DNA of 5,718 bases from an uncultured Alphaproteobacteria bacterium. Lineage in GTDB: Bacteria > Pseudomonadota > Alphaproteobacteria > Reyranellales > Reyranellaceae. Shown piece by piece: positions 1-5,718 of this stretch. Position 1 is the stretch's first letter, and every line of letters begins with the position of its first letter. Below the pieces are notes generated by a model. It was not told the DNA's origin and ran no database searches. It saw only the letters and a list, made by a program, of their open reading frames with translations. The DNA lies in contig CAIYWM010000360.1 in assembly GCA_903929895.1 (NCBI GenBank), positions 1 to 5,718 of the forward strand. Reading direction: 5' to 3'. The translations under genes and the position numbers were made by a program.

Positions 1-1059
1 GATCTCGGTATCGCCGATGAAGATCTTGCCCTCGGTCGGGTCGATCAGCCGGGCGATGCAGCGCGCCACGGTCGACTTGCCCGAACCGGATTCGCCCACG
101 ATGCCCAGGGTCTCGCCCCTGCGGATGTCGAGGTCGACGTCCACGGCGGCTTTCACGACACGCGCCTTCTGGAAGAAGGCGTTGCCCGTATAGATCTTGC
201 CGAGTTTTTCGGTGCGCAGGATGGTGGTGCCGTCGCGCCGCACGCCGCGATGGACGGGCGTGATCGACGGTACCGAAGAGATCAGCATCTTGGTGTAGCC
301 CTGGACAGGCCGCGACAGGATCTGCTCGGTCGGACCCATCTCCACCAGCTCGCCCCAGCGCAGCACCGCCACGCGATGGGCGATCTCGGCCACGACGCCG
401 AAATCATGGGTGATGAACAGCACGCCAGTGCCCTGGCCCTCCTGCAGCTCGGCGATGAGCTTCAGGATTTCGGCCTGGGTGGTGACGTCGAGGGCGGTGG
501 TCGGTTCGTCGGCGATCAGCAGCACGGGATCGAGCACGAGCGCCATGGCGATCATGATGCGCTGGCGCTGGCCGCCCGAGAGCTGATGCGGGAACGATCC
601 GTAGATGCGTTCCGGCTCCGGCAGCTTCACGCGGCCCAGGATGGCGATGATCTTGGCCTTGCGCGCCGCGGCATCGAGCTGAGTGTGCGTGCTGAGCACC
701 TCGTCGATCTGGTCGCCACAGGTCATGACGGGATTGAGCGCCGTCATCGGTTCCTGGAAGATCATCGACATGCGGGTGCAGCGCAGTTCGCGCAGCCTCT
801 CCTCGCCGGCGGTCAGGATGTTCTCGCCCTCGAGCAGAATCTCGCCCGAGGTCGGCTTCAGCGCCTTGGCCAGCAGGCCCATCACCGTGAAGGCGATGAC
901 CGACTTGCCGGATCCCGATTCGCCGACAAGGCAGACGATCTCGCCGGGGTTGACGGTGAAGCTCACCTTTTCGACGGCATGGACGCGGTCGCCGCCCTTG
1001 GGCAGGGCGACGCTGAGGTTGCGGACTTCGAGGACAGGCCTCTTTACTTCAGTCGACAT
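1..1059 (-). CDS. Fused two-domain ABC transporter ATPase (DppD-DppF type), C-terminus cut by window edge
   Basis: Cytoplasmic ATPase that would drive import through the two permeases encoded just upstream. The 353 residues in the window read open to position 1. The first nucleotide-binding domain is complete: Walker A GESGSGKS at 46-53, Q-loop Gln102 in FQEPM, signature LSGGQ at 160-164, Walker B ending in ADE with Glu185, D-loop ALD at 189-191 and switch His218. A GYTKMLISSVPSI stretch at 254-266 matches the oligopeptide-type tail that follows such domains. After a short linker a second domain begins, with a second GESGSGKS at 322-329. Its signature and Walker B lie beyond the window. Full fused proteins of this kind usually run to about 540-620 residues. 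The ATG at 1059 lies 4 nt after the upstream permease stop, with AAGG 9 nt before it. An in-frame TTG directly precedes this ATG and is a weaker alternative. Transported substrate is unknown. Confidence 0.95.
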   Translation of the reverse strand, partial: MSTEVKRPVLEVRNLSVALPKGGDRVHAVEKVSFTVNPGEIVCLVGESGSGKSVIAFTVMGLLAKALKPTSGEILLEGENILTAGEERLRELRCTRMSMIFQEPMTALNPVMTCGDQIDEVLSTHTQLDAAARKAKIIAILGRVKLPEPERIYGSFPHQLSGGQRQRIMIAMALVLDPVLLIADEPTTALDVTTQAEILKLIAELQEGQGTGVLFITHDFGVVAEIAHRVAVLRWGELVEMGPTEQILSRPVQGYTKMLISSVPSITPVHRGVRRDGTTILRTEKLGKIYTGNAFFQKARVVKAAVDVDLDIRRGETLGIVGESGSGKSTVARCIARLIDPTEGKIFIGDTEI

Positions 1060-1063
1060 CAAC

Positions 1064-1999
1064 TCAGACCTTCTTGCTCATCTTCGGGTCGAGCGTGTCG
1101 CGCAGACCGTCGCCCATGATGTTGATGGCCAGCACCGTCAAGGCAAGGAAGATGCCGGGATAGAGGATGTTGTGCGGGAACACGCGGAACAGCGTGCGGC
1201 CCTCGGCCATGATGTTGCCCCAGCTGGGGATTTCCGGCGGGATGCCGATGCCCAGGAAGGACAGTGCGGCTTCCGTGAGGATCGCGGCGGCGGCGAGGAA
1301 TGTGCCCTGCACGATCAGCGGCGCCACGGTGTTGGGCAGGATGTGGCGGAACATCAGGATCCAGGTCGGGGTGCCGACCGAGATCGCGCCTTCGACGTAG
1401 GGCTCCTCGCGCACCGTCAGCACGATCGAGCGCACGAGTCGCACGACGCGCGGTACGTCGGGCACGACGATGGCGAAGACCACGGTTATGAGGCCGGCGC
1501 GCCAGATCGAGACGAGGGCGATCGCGAGCAATATACCCGGAATCGCCATCAACCCATCCATGATGCGCATGATGATCCCGTCGGCCCACCGGATGTAACC
1601 GGACACCAGGCCGATCACCATGCCGATGGCGACGGAGATGACGGAGACGGCAACGCCGACGGCCAGCGACACGCGCGCGCCGTAGAGGACGCGGCTGTAG
1701 ACGTCGCGGCCCAGGCTGTCGGTGCCCATGATGGCGACCCGCTTGGCCGTCGTCCCGTCGTCGAGACGGTAGGTGATCTCGGTACCCGGCTTCTTGTTGC
1801 GCGACGCCGGGTCGATGCGGGTCGGGTCCACGGTGCCGAGGAACGGTGCCAGGATGGCGATCACCAGCATGGTGAGCAGGATGACGCCGCCGAAGATCAC
1901 GTTCGGGTTGCGGATGGCAACGAGCCAGAGGCTCTTGCGCTTGGTCGCTGCCGCCGCAATGGAGGCGGAGTCGACGACTTCTTCAGTGATCGCGCTCAA
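1064..1999 (-). CDS. ABC transporter inner-membrane permease, DppC/OppC type
   Basis: Second membrane subunit of the importer, predicted at 311 residues, normal for the family. An N-terminal cytoplasmic tail leads into a first membrane helix at about 34-54, then a periplasmic stretch, then the family hallmark GTDSLGRDVYSRVLYGARVS at 92-111. Further hydrophobic helices follow. The ATPase-contacting EAA loop is at about 198-223 (EEPYVEGAISVGTP through HILPN), and LSFLGIGIPPEIPSWG at 246-261 is typical of DppC. The open frame extends upstream to 2491, but that part is an out-of-frame shadow of the preceding permease. I chose the TTG at 1999-1997 because it overlaps the upstream TGA (TTGA), has GAGG 8 nt before it, and gives a protein of the expected length with the expected N-terminus. 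The overlap implies translational coupling, so the two permeases would be made in similar amounts. The start codon is an inference; the product class is clear. Confidence 0.95.
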   Translation of the reverse strand: MSAITEEVVDSASIAAAATKRKSLWLVAIRNPNVIFGGVILLTMLVIAILAPFLGTVDPTRIDPASRNKKPGTEITYRLDDGTTAKRVAIMGTDSLGRDVYSRVLYGARVSLAVGVAVSVISVAIGMVIGLVSGYIRWADGIIMRIMDGLMAIPGILLAIALVSIWRAGLITVVFAIVVPDVPRVVRLVRSIVLTVREEPYVEGAISVGTPTWILMFRHILPNTVAPLIVQGTFLAAAAILTEAALSFLGIGIPPEIPSWGNIMAEGRTLFRVFPHNILYPGIFLALTVLAINIMGDGLRDTLDPKMSKKV

Positions 2000-2937
2000 T
2001 ACCGGATCCTCGGGTCGAACAGGGTGTAGCTGATGTCGATGAGCAGGTTGATCACGACATAGACGACAGAGAAGAGAAGAATGACGGTCTGGATGGTCGG
2101 GAAGTCGCGGCTCAGCACTGCCTCGACCGTGAGGCGGCCGAGGCCGGGCAGGCCGAAGACGCTTTCCGTGACCACTGCGCCGCCGATCAGGATGGCGATG
2201 CCGAGGCCGATGACGGTGAGGATCGGCACGGCGGCGTTGCGCAGTGCATGGCGCATCAGCACCACGCGGTTGGACAGGCCCTTGGCGCGGGCGGTGCGGA
2301 TGTAATCCTCGTTCAGCACCTCGAGCACCGAGGCGCGCGTGATGCGCGAAATCAGCGCCACGAAGCCGACCGACAGGGTGAGCGACGGCAGGACCATGCG
2401 TTCGGCGAACTGCCAGAAGTTGACGCCGATGCGGACATAGCCCTGAACCGGCAGCCAGCCCAGCTCGATGGCGAAGACGTAGATCAGGCAATAGCCGATG
2501 ACGAAGCCGGGGACCGAGAAGCCGAGGACCGAGAAGCCCATCACTGCCTTGTCGATCAGGGAGCCCTGGCGGTAGGCGGCCATGACGCCGATCGGCACGG
2601 AGATGCTGACGGCGAACACCAGGGTGCAGATCGCCAGGGCGAGCGTCGGCTCGACGCGTTGCGCGATCAGCTCAGCGACGGTCTTCTTGAAGAAGAAGCT
2701 CTCGCCGAAATTGCCCTGCAGCACATTGCCGATCCAGATGGCGAACTGCGTCCAGATCGGCTCGTCGAGGCCGAGCTTGGTGCGGATGTCCGCAATCTGG
2801 TCCGAAGTTGCGTTGTCGCCGGCGATGACCGCGGCGGGGTCGCCCGGCGTCAATCGCAGCATGAGGAAGACGAAGACAGCCACCACTCCCAATACGGGGA
2901 TGATGGCTATGAGACGACGGGCGATAAAGTCGAGCAT
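1996..2937 (-). CDS. ABC transporter inner-membrane permease, DppB/OppB type
   Basis: First membrane subunit of the importer, 313 residues. It opens with the characteristic DppB N-terminus (MLDFIARRLIAIIPVLG) forming the first membrane helix at about 8-28, followed by RLTPGDPA at 28-35 and a periplasmic segment with LGLDEPIWTQF (55-65) and GNFGES (75-80), all typical of OppB/DppB. The binding-protein-dependent transport domain then spans several helices. The EAA loop runs at about 211-235 (DYIRTARAKGLSNRVVLMRH onward), and VVTESVFGLPGLGRL at 255-269 is a strong family signature. The frame is open up to 2997, but the extra 20 codons come from an intergenic palindrome and are basic and unlike the family. 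The ATG at 2937 with GAGGG just before it is therefore the likely start. The gene ends in an overlap with the next permease. The substrate cannot be deduced. Confidence 0.96.
   Translation of the reverse strand: MLDFIARRLIAIIPVLGVVAVFVFLMLRLTPGDPAAVIAGDNATSDQIADIRTKLGLDEPIWTQFAIWIGNVLQGNFGESFFFKKTVAELIAQRVEPTLALAICTLVFAVSISVPIGVMAAYRQGSLIDKAVMGFSVLGFSVPGFVIGYCLIYVFAIELGWLPVQGYVRIGVNFWQFAERMVLPSLTLSVGFVALISRITRASVLEVLNEDYIRTARAKGLSNRVVLMRHALRNAAVPILTVIGLGIAILIGGAVVTESVFGLPGLGRLTVEAVLSRDFPTIQTVILLFSVVYVVINLLIDISYTLFDPRIRY
2008..2011 (-). promoter_or_regulatory. Ribosome-binding site supporting the TTG start of the DppC-type permease
   Basis: GAGG on the minus strand lies 8 nt before the TTG at 1999-1997, inside the last codons of the DppB-type permease. 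No better in-frame start with a spaced purine-rich site is visible near the expected N-terminus, so this site decides the start call. Confidence 0.6.
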
Positions 2938-2940
2938 TTT

Positions 2941-2946
2941 CCCTCT
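2941..2946 (-). promoter_or_regulatory. Closely spaced ribosome-binding site of the DppB-type permease
   Basis: AGAGGG on the minus strand is followed by AAA and the ATG at 2937, so the spacer is only 3-4 nt, shorter than the usual 5-9. The site also begins only 4 nt after the base of the long hairpin at 2951-2995. Both points hint at modest permease translation, but this is inference. Confidence 0.5.
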
Positions 2947-2950
2947 ACGT

Positions 2951-2995
2951 GTCACCCGGGCAGAGCGAAAGATCCTTCGCTCCGCCCAGGATGAC
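2951..2995 (-). repeat. 45-nt imperfect palindrome (REP-like hairpin) between binding protein and permease genes
   Basis: Read on the transcript strand, the arms start with GTCATCCTGGGCGGAGCGAA and end with TTTCGCTCTGCCCGGGTGAC. They pair over 20 base pairs with one bulged U and a GAUC tetraloop. The three non-Watson-Crick positions are all G-U wobbles in the minus-strand RNA; on the plus strand they would be A-C mismatches. No U-tract follows, so it is not a classical intrinsic terminator. The GTCATCC... GGATC style resembles dispersed intergenic palindromes common in alphaproteobacterial genomes (recalled, not searched). It may protect the upstream mRNA from 3' exonucleases and so raise binding-protein over permease output. 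Only one copy is seen here. Confidence 0.75.
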
Positions 2996-3002
2996 AACGC
3001 GA

Positions 3003-3016
3003 CCGCCGGATGGCGG
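3003..3016 (-). repeat. Short GC hairpin just after the SBP-B stop codon
   Basis: A perfect 5-bp stem (CCGCC/GGCGG) with a 4-nt loop begins 8 nt after the stop of the second binding-protein gene. It is small and could occur by chance in GC-rich DNA. It is listed because the first binding-protein gene has a hairpin at the same distance from its stop. Confidence 0.4.
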
Positions 3017-3024
3017 CCCCGCTG

Positions 3025-4605
3025 TCACTTCTTCTCGATGTTCCACATCACCGGGACCGGCGCCTTCAGCCAGCCCGAGATGTTGGAGCGCATGGCGCCG
3101 GGTCCGTACCATTGGCCGACCCAGCCATACTGCGCCGTTTGCAAAGCCCGGGCCTGAACGGCGGCGGCGAGCTCCTTGTTTTTCACCGGATCGGTTTCCT
3201 TGGCGTAGGCGTCGCGCAGCTTCTCCATCTCCGGATCGTTCGGCCAGCCGAACCATGCCTTGTCGCCGTTCGCGACCATGTAGGAGGTCGAGATCGGGTT
3301 CAGGATGTCCGCCGCCACCGAGAATGTGTGGAAGAGATTCCAGCCGCCCTGACTCACGGGACCCTTGTTGGTTCGACGCGTGACGACGGTTTGCCAGTCC
3401 ATCGACTGCATGTCGACCTTGAAGCCGCCCTGTTCGAGCAGCGCCTTTGTCACAGGGGCCATGTTGGTGAGAACCGGCAGGGTCGTGGACTGCAGCAGCA
3501 CGATCGGCGTGCCGTCATAGCCCGCTTCCTTAAGCAGCGCTTTCGACTTCTCGAAGTTCGGCTTCACGAACAGGTCGCCCGGCGCATTGACGGCGTTGGG
3601 CGTGCCGCAGATGAAGGCGGCCGTGCAGACCTTGTAGAACTCCGGCTCGCCGACGGTCGCCTTGAGATAATCCTCCTGGCGGATGCTCAGCAGCGCGGCC
3701 TCGCGGATCTTCGCATTGTTGAACGGCGGCTGGAGCCAGTTCATGCGGAAGATGAACTGGTGACCGAGCGGGTTCCAGTTGTAGAGGGTGACACCCTTTT
3801 CCTTCTTGAGGAGCGGGATCAGGTCGTGCGGCGGCTGCTCGATGACGTCGATCTCGCCCGCGGCGATGGCGTTCACCTGCTGCTGCGGATCGGGCATCTC
3901 GATGATCTCGACGCGATCAACCTTGACGACCTTGCCGCCGGCGAGACCGGAGGCCGGCTCGGCACGGGGCTTGTACTTGGTGTTCTTGGTGTAGACGTGC
4001 TTCTCGCCGGGCTTGGACTCGGCGTTCACGTAGACGAACGGGCCCGAGCCGATCTGGCTGTCGATCTGCTTGAAGGGATCGGTGTCGGCGACCCGCTTCG
4101 GCATCATGAACGGAACCTGCGACGACGGCTTGCCGAGCGAATCGATCACCAGACCGTAGGGCTCCTTCAGCACCATCTGGAAGGTCTTGGCATTGACCTC
4201 CTTGAACTCCTTCACGAAGTCCATGAGCTTCTGGCCCATCGCGTCGCGGGCGCCCCACCGCTTGATCGAGGCGATGCAGTCCTCGGAGGTCACCGGCTTG
4301 CCGTCATGCCACTCGAGGCCGTCGCGCAGCGTGAAGGTCCACACGGTCTTGTCGGCGGACACCTCGTACTTGTCGACCATCTGTGGCTTGACGACGTTGT
4401 TCTCGTCGGACGCAAACAGCGTGTCGTAGACGAAGTAGCCATGGTTGCGGGTAACGTAGGCCGTCGTCCAGATCGGATCGAGGATCGTCAGGTTGCCGTT
4501 CTGCACGAACTTGACGACCTTGCCCTGGGCCAGCACCGGCCCCGCACTCGACAGGATCGCGCCGGCAACCATTGCCGCGAGCGTACGCTTCATCACTTTT
4601 TTCAT
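3025..4605 (-). CDS. Periplasmic substrate-binding protein, family 5 (SBP-B), complete
   Basis: Predicted secreted ligand receptor of the importer, 526 residues, typical for SBP_bac_5 (DppA/OppA/GsiB class). The N-terminus is a Sec-type signal peptide: basic start (MKKVMKR), a hydrophobic core at about 9-21, and a likely cut after Ala26 (PVLA-Q). The mature part starts with the usual domain (TILDPIWTTAYVTRN at 40-54), and VWTFTLRDGLEWHDGKPV at 88-105 matches the family signature. GTPIVLLQST (375-384) and AADILNP (431-437) belong to the second lobe. No lipobox cysteine is present, so it should be a soluble periplasmic protein. Two cysteines, 327 and 333, could form a disulphide. GGAGG 6 nt before the ATG at 4605 fixes the start; Met5 is a less well placed alternative. 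It lies directly after a paralogue with which it shares about 59% identity over residues 189-526. The ligand is unknown; peptide is only the default guess. Confidence 0.96.
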   Translation of the reverse strand: MKKVMKRTLAAMVAGAILSSAGPVLAQGKVVKFVQNGNLTILDPIWTTAYVTRNHGYFVYDTLFASDENNVVKPQMVDKYEVSADKTVWTFTLRDGLEWHDGKPVTSEDCIASIKRWGARDAMGQKLMDFVKEFKEVNAKTFQMVLKEPYGLVIDSLGKPSSQVPFMMPKRVADTDPFKQIDSQIGSGPFVYVNAESKPGEKHVYTKNTKYKPRAEPASGLAGGKVVKVDRVEIIEMPDPQQQVNAIAAGEIDVIEQPPHDLIPLLKKEKGVTLYNWNPLGHQFIFRMNWLQPPFNNAKIREAALLSIRQEDYLKATVGEPEFYKVCTAAFICGTPNAVNAPGDLFVKPNFEKSKALLKEAGYDGTPIVLLQSTTLPVLTNMAPVTKALLEQGGFKVDMQSMDWQTVVTRRTNKGPVSQGGWNLFHTFSVAADILNPISTSYMVANGDKAWFGWPNDPEMEKLRDAYAKETDPVKNKELAAAVQARALQTAQYGWVGQWYGPGAMRSNISGWLKAPVPVMWNIEKK

Positions 4606-4611
4606 AAGCCC

Positions 4612-4616
4612 CCTCC
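4612..4616 (-). promoter_or_regulatory. Strong ribosome-binding site of SBP-B
   Basis: GGAGG (extended as GGAGGGGG) on the minus strand with a 6-nt spacer to the ATG at 4605. It is a better match and better spaced than the site before the DppB-type permease, in line with a need for more binding protein than channel. Confidence 0.8.
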
Positions 4617-4626
4617 GGGTTTCTTC

Positions 4627-4667
4627 CCCATCGAAGAAGGCGGGGACCGCCCGCCTTCGTCGATGGG
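4627..4667 (-). repeat. Long hairpin between the two binding-protein genes
   Basis: Inverted repeat with 18-nt arms (4627-4644 and 4650-4667) around a 5-nt loop. The arms on the transcript read CCCATCGACGAAGGCGGG and CCCGCCTTCTTCGATGGG and pair at 17 of 18 positions. No U-tract follows; the sequence after it is GGAAGAAACCCGGAGG, leading into the next ribosome-binding site. It is therefore better explained as an mRNA-stabilising or processing hairpin, or a REP-like element, than as an intrinsic terminator. Confidence 0.75.
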
Positions 4668-4691
4668 CGCGCGGGGATGACCCCCGCGCGC
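4667..4691 (-). repeat. GC hairpin just after the SBP-A stop codon
   Basis: A perfect 10-bp inverted repeat (GCGCGCGGGG at 4667-4676 and CCCCGCGCGC at 4682-4691) with a 5-nt loop. It begins 8 nt after the SBP-A stop and abuts the long hairpin at 4627-4667, sharing one base. Together the two hairpins occupy about 65 of the 94 nt between the genes. No U-tract follows. Confidence 0.65.
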
Positions 4692-4699
4692 GGATCGAG

Positions 4700-5718
4700 C
4701 TACTTCTTGGTGACGTTCCAGAACACCGGCACCGGCGCCGTCAGGTTGCCCTGCACGGTCTTGCGGCGCGCCAGCGGGGCGTACCACTGGCCGACGTTGA
4801 TGTGGGTCGGATGGTCGACCCAGTACTTCTGCAGTTCCTCGACGATCAGCTTCTGCTTCGCCGGGTCGGTCTCCTTGGCAAACTGGTCGCGATACTTCTC
4901 GATCGTCGCGTCGCACGGCCAGCCGAACATGGCCTTGTCGCACGAGGCGTTGAAGTAGCCGGCCATCACCGGGTTGAGGATGTCGGCCGCCACCCACGAG
5001 GTGAGGAAGGCGTGCCAGCCGCCCTGGGTCGGCGGGTCCTTCTTGACGCGGCGCGCGACCAGCGTCTGCCAGTCCATCGACACCATGTCGACCTTGAAGC
5101 CCGCCCGCTCCATCTGCGCCTTGGCGACCGGGGCGAGGTTGGTGAGGACCTGCAGGTCGGTCGACTGCATCAGCACGATCGGCGTGCCGTCGTAGCCGGC
5201 CTCGGTGAGGATCTGCTTGGCCTTGGCGGCGTTGCCGTTCAGCACGTCCGCCATGCCGGCGTCGGTCGCGAGCGGGGTGCCGCACACGAACGGCGCCTTG
5301 CAGACCTTGTACCATTGCGGATCGCCGATCGTGGCCTTGAGGAAGTCCTCCTGGCCGAAGGCGACGAAGACGGCGTGGCGGATCTTCGCATTGTCGAAGG
5401 GCTTGGCCAGGCTGTTGAAGCGGAAGGCGTACTGGTTGCCGGTCGGGTTGAAGCTGACCAGCTCGATGTTCTTGTCCTTGGCGAGCAGCGGCAGCAGGTC
5501 GTGGCCGGGCGATTCGATCATGTCGATCTCGCCGCCCTGCAGCGCCGCCACCTGGGTCTGGATGTCCGGCATGGCGATCCACTCGACGCGGTCGACCTTG
5601 ACCACCTTGCCGCCGGCCAAGCCGTTGGCCGGCTCGGCGCGCGGCTTGTACTTGGCGTTCTTGACGTAGACGATCTTCTCGCCGGGCTTCCATTCGTCGC
5701 CCTTGAAGATGAACGGGC
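4700..5718 (-). CDS. Periplasmic substrate-binding protein, family 5 (SBP-A), N-terminus outside window
   Basis: C-terminal 338 residues of a second SBP_bac_5 receptor; the frame is open to the window edge and ends at TAG (4702-4700). From its first full codon (Pro of a presumed G-PF) it aligns without gaps to residues 189-526 of the downstream binding protein, with about 198 identical residues by hand count. About 188 residues, including the signal peptide, are therefore expected beyond 5718. Shared landmarks include YKPRAEP, LAGGKVVKVDRVE, AGYDGTPIVL, SMDWQT, AADILNP and the C-terminal APVPV-WN. It keeps the CX5C cysteine pair (KVC to FVC) and adds a second pair, CX8C, around DKAMFGWP, which the paralogue lacks. 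A frame starting at the TTG at 5620 would be an internal fragment and is not a real start. As first gene seen in the operon it probably lies near the promoter, which is not in the window. The ligand is unknown. Confidence 0.94.
   Translation of the reverse strand, partial: PFIFKGDEWKPGEKIVYVKNAKYKPRAEPANGLAGGKVVKVDRVEWIAMPDIQTQVAALQGGEIDMIESPGHDLLPLLAKDKNIELVSFNPTGNQYAFRFNSLAKPFDNAKIRHAVFVAFGQEDFLKATIGDPQWYKVCKAPFVCGTPLATDAGMADVLNGNAAKAKQILTEAGYDGTPIVLMQSTDLQVLTNLAPVAKAQMERAGFKVDMVSMDWQTLVARRVKKDPPTQGGWHAFLTSWVAADILNPVMAGYFNASCDKAMFGWPCDATIEKYRDQFAKETDPAKQKLIVEELQKYWVDHPTHINVGQWYAPLARRKTVQGNLTAPVPVFWNVTKK

Noticed and set aside
683..2029. A 448-codon plus-strand open frame across the ATPase and DppC-type permease genes.
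   Set aside because: It crosses two genuine minus-strand genes, and its low-complexity His/Asp/Gly/Arg composition is typical of an antisense shadow.
2938..2997. A 20-codon N-terminal extension of the DppB-type permease.
   Set aside because: It is encoded by the palindrome at 2951-2995, is basic and unlike family N-termini, and the ATG at 2937 with GAGGG gives the standard start.
3010..4680. A 556-codon plus-strand open frame covering almost all of SBP-B.
   Set aside because: It is antisense to a clear binding-protein gene, gives no recognisable domain, is rich in Arg, His, Asp and Leu as expected from reverse-reading high-GC codons, and has no supporting context.
4627..4691. Intrinsic terminator between the two binding-protein genes.
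   Set aside because: The stems are strong but no U-tract follows on either strand in the right place, and the downstream gene is co-oriented with a strong ribosome-binding site and no obvious promoter.
4606..4699. Internal promoter for SBP-B in the gap after SBP-A.
   Set aside because: The gap is almost entirely GC-rich hairpin sequence and shows no credible -35/-10 pair.
4602..5693. A 363-codon minus-strand frame over SBP-A.
   Set aside because: It is the wrong frame of the real gene: very Arg/Gly/Asp-rich, without a signal peptide or a domain, and it runs through the intergenic hairpins.

Overview
The window is GC-rich and every supported gene lies on the minus strand, so the transcript reads from position 5718 down to position 1. 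It holds most of one ABC-transporter operon of the peptide/nickel/opine (Dpp/Opp/Gsi-like) class. GC content, codon use and the style of the intergenic palindromes suggest an alphaproteobacterium. That is an impression, not a proof, and no marker gene is present to settle it.

Layout in transcript order: (1) 5718-4700, the C-terminal two thirds of a family 5 periplasmic substrate-binding protein (SBP-A), with its start outside the window. (2) 4699-4606, a 94-nt gap filled mostly by two back-to-back hairpins. (3) 4605-3025, a complete second family 5 substrate-binding protein (SBP-B) with a signal peptide. It aligns without gaps to SBP-A over the 338 shared residues at about 59% identity (hand count). 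(4) 3024-2938, an 87-nt gap with a short GC hairpin and a 45-nt imperfect palindrome. (5) 2937-1996, a DppB-type inner-membrane permease. (6) 1999-1064, a DppC-type permease that probably starts at a TTG overlapping the dppB-like stop codon. (7) 1059-1, an ATPase carrying a full first nucleotide-binding domain and the beginning of a second, so a DppD-DppF fusion cut by the window edge.

Together the genes make one importer. A secreted binding protein captures the ligand in the periplasm, the two permeases form the membrane channel, and the fused ATPase powers transport. Two tandem binding proteins probably share this one channel and widen or tune its ligand range. The substrate cannot be read from the sequence: peptides are the usual guess, but glutathione, nickel chelates, opines and other small ligands are carried by the same family.

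The feature most worth a second look is the matching layout after both binding-protein genes. In each case 8 nt follow the stop codon, then comes a short GC hairpin, then a long stem of about 18-20 bp, then the next ribosome-binding site, with no U-tract. This resembles known mRNA-stabilising hairpins that raise binding-protein levels over permease levels. Otherwise the window is an ordinary transporter operon. I saw no RNA gene, CRISPR array, insertion sequence or promoter.
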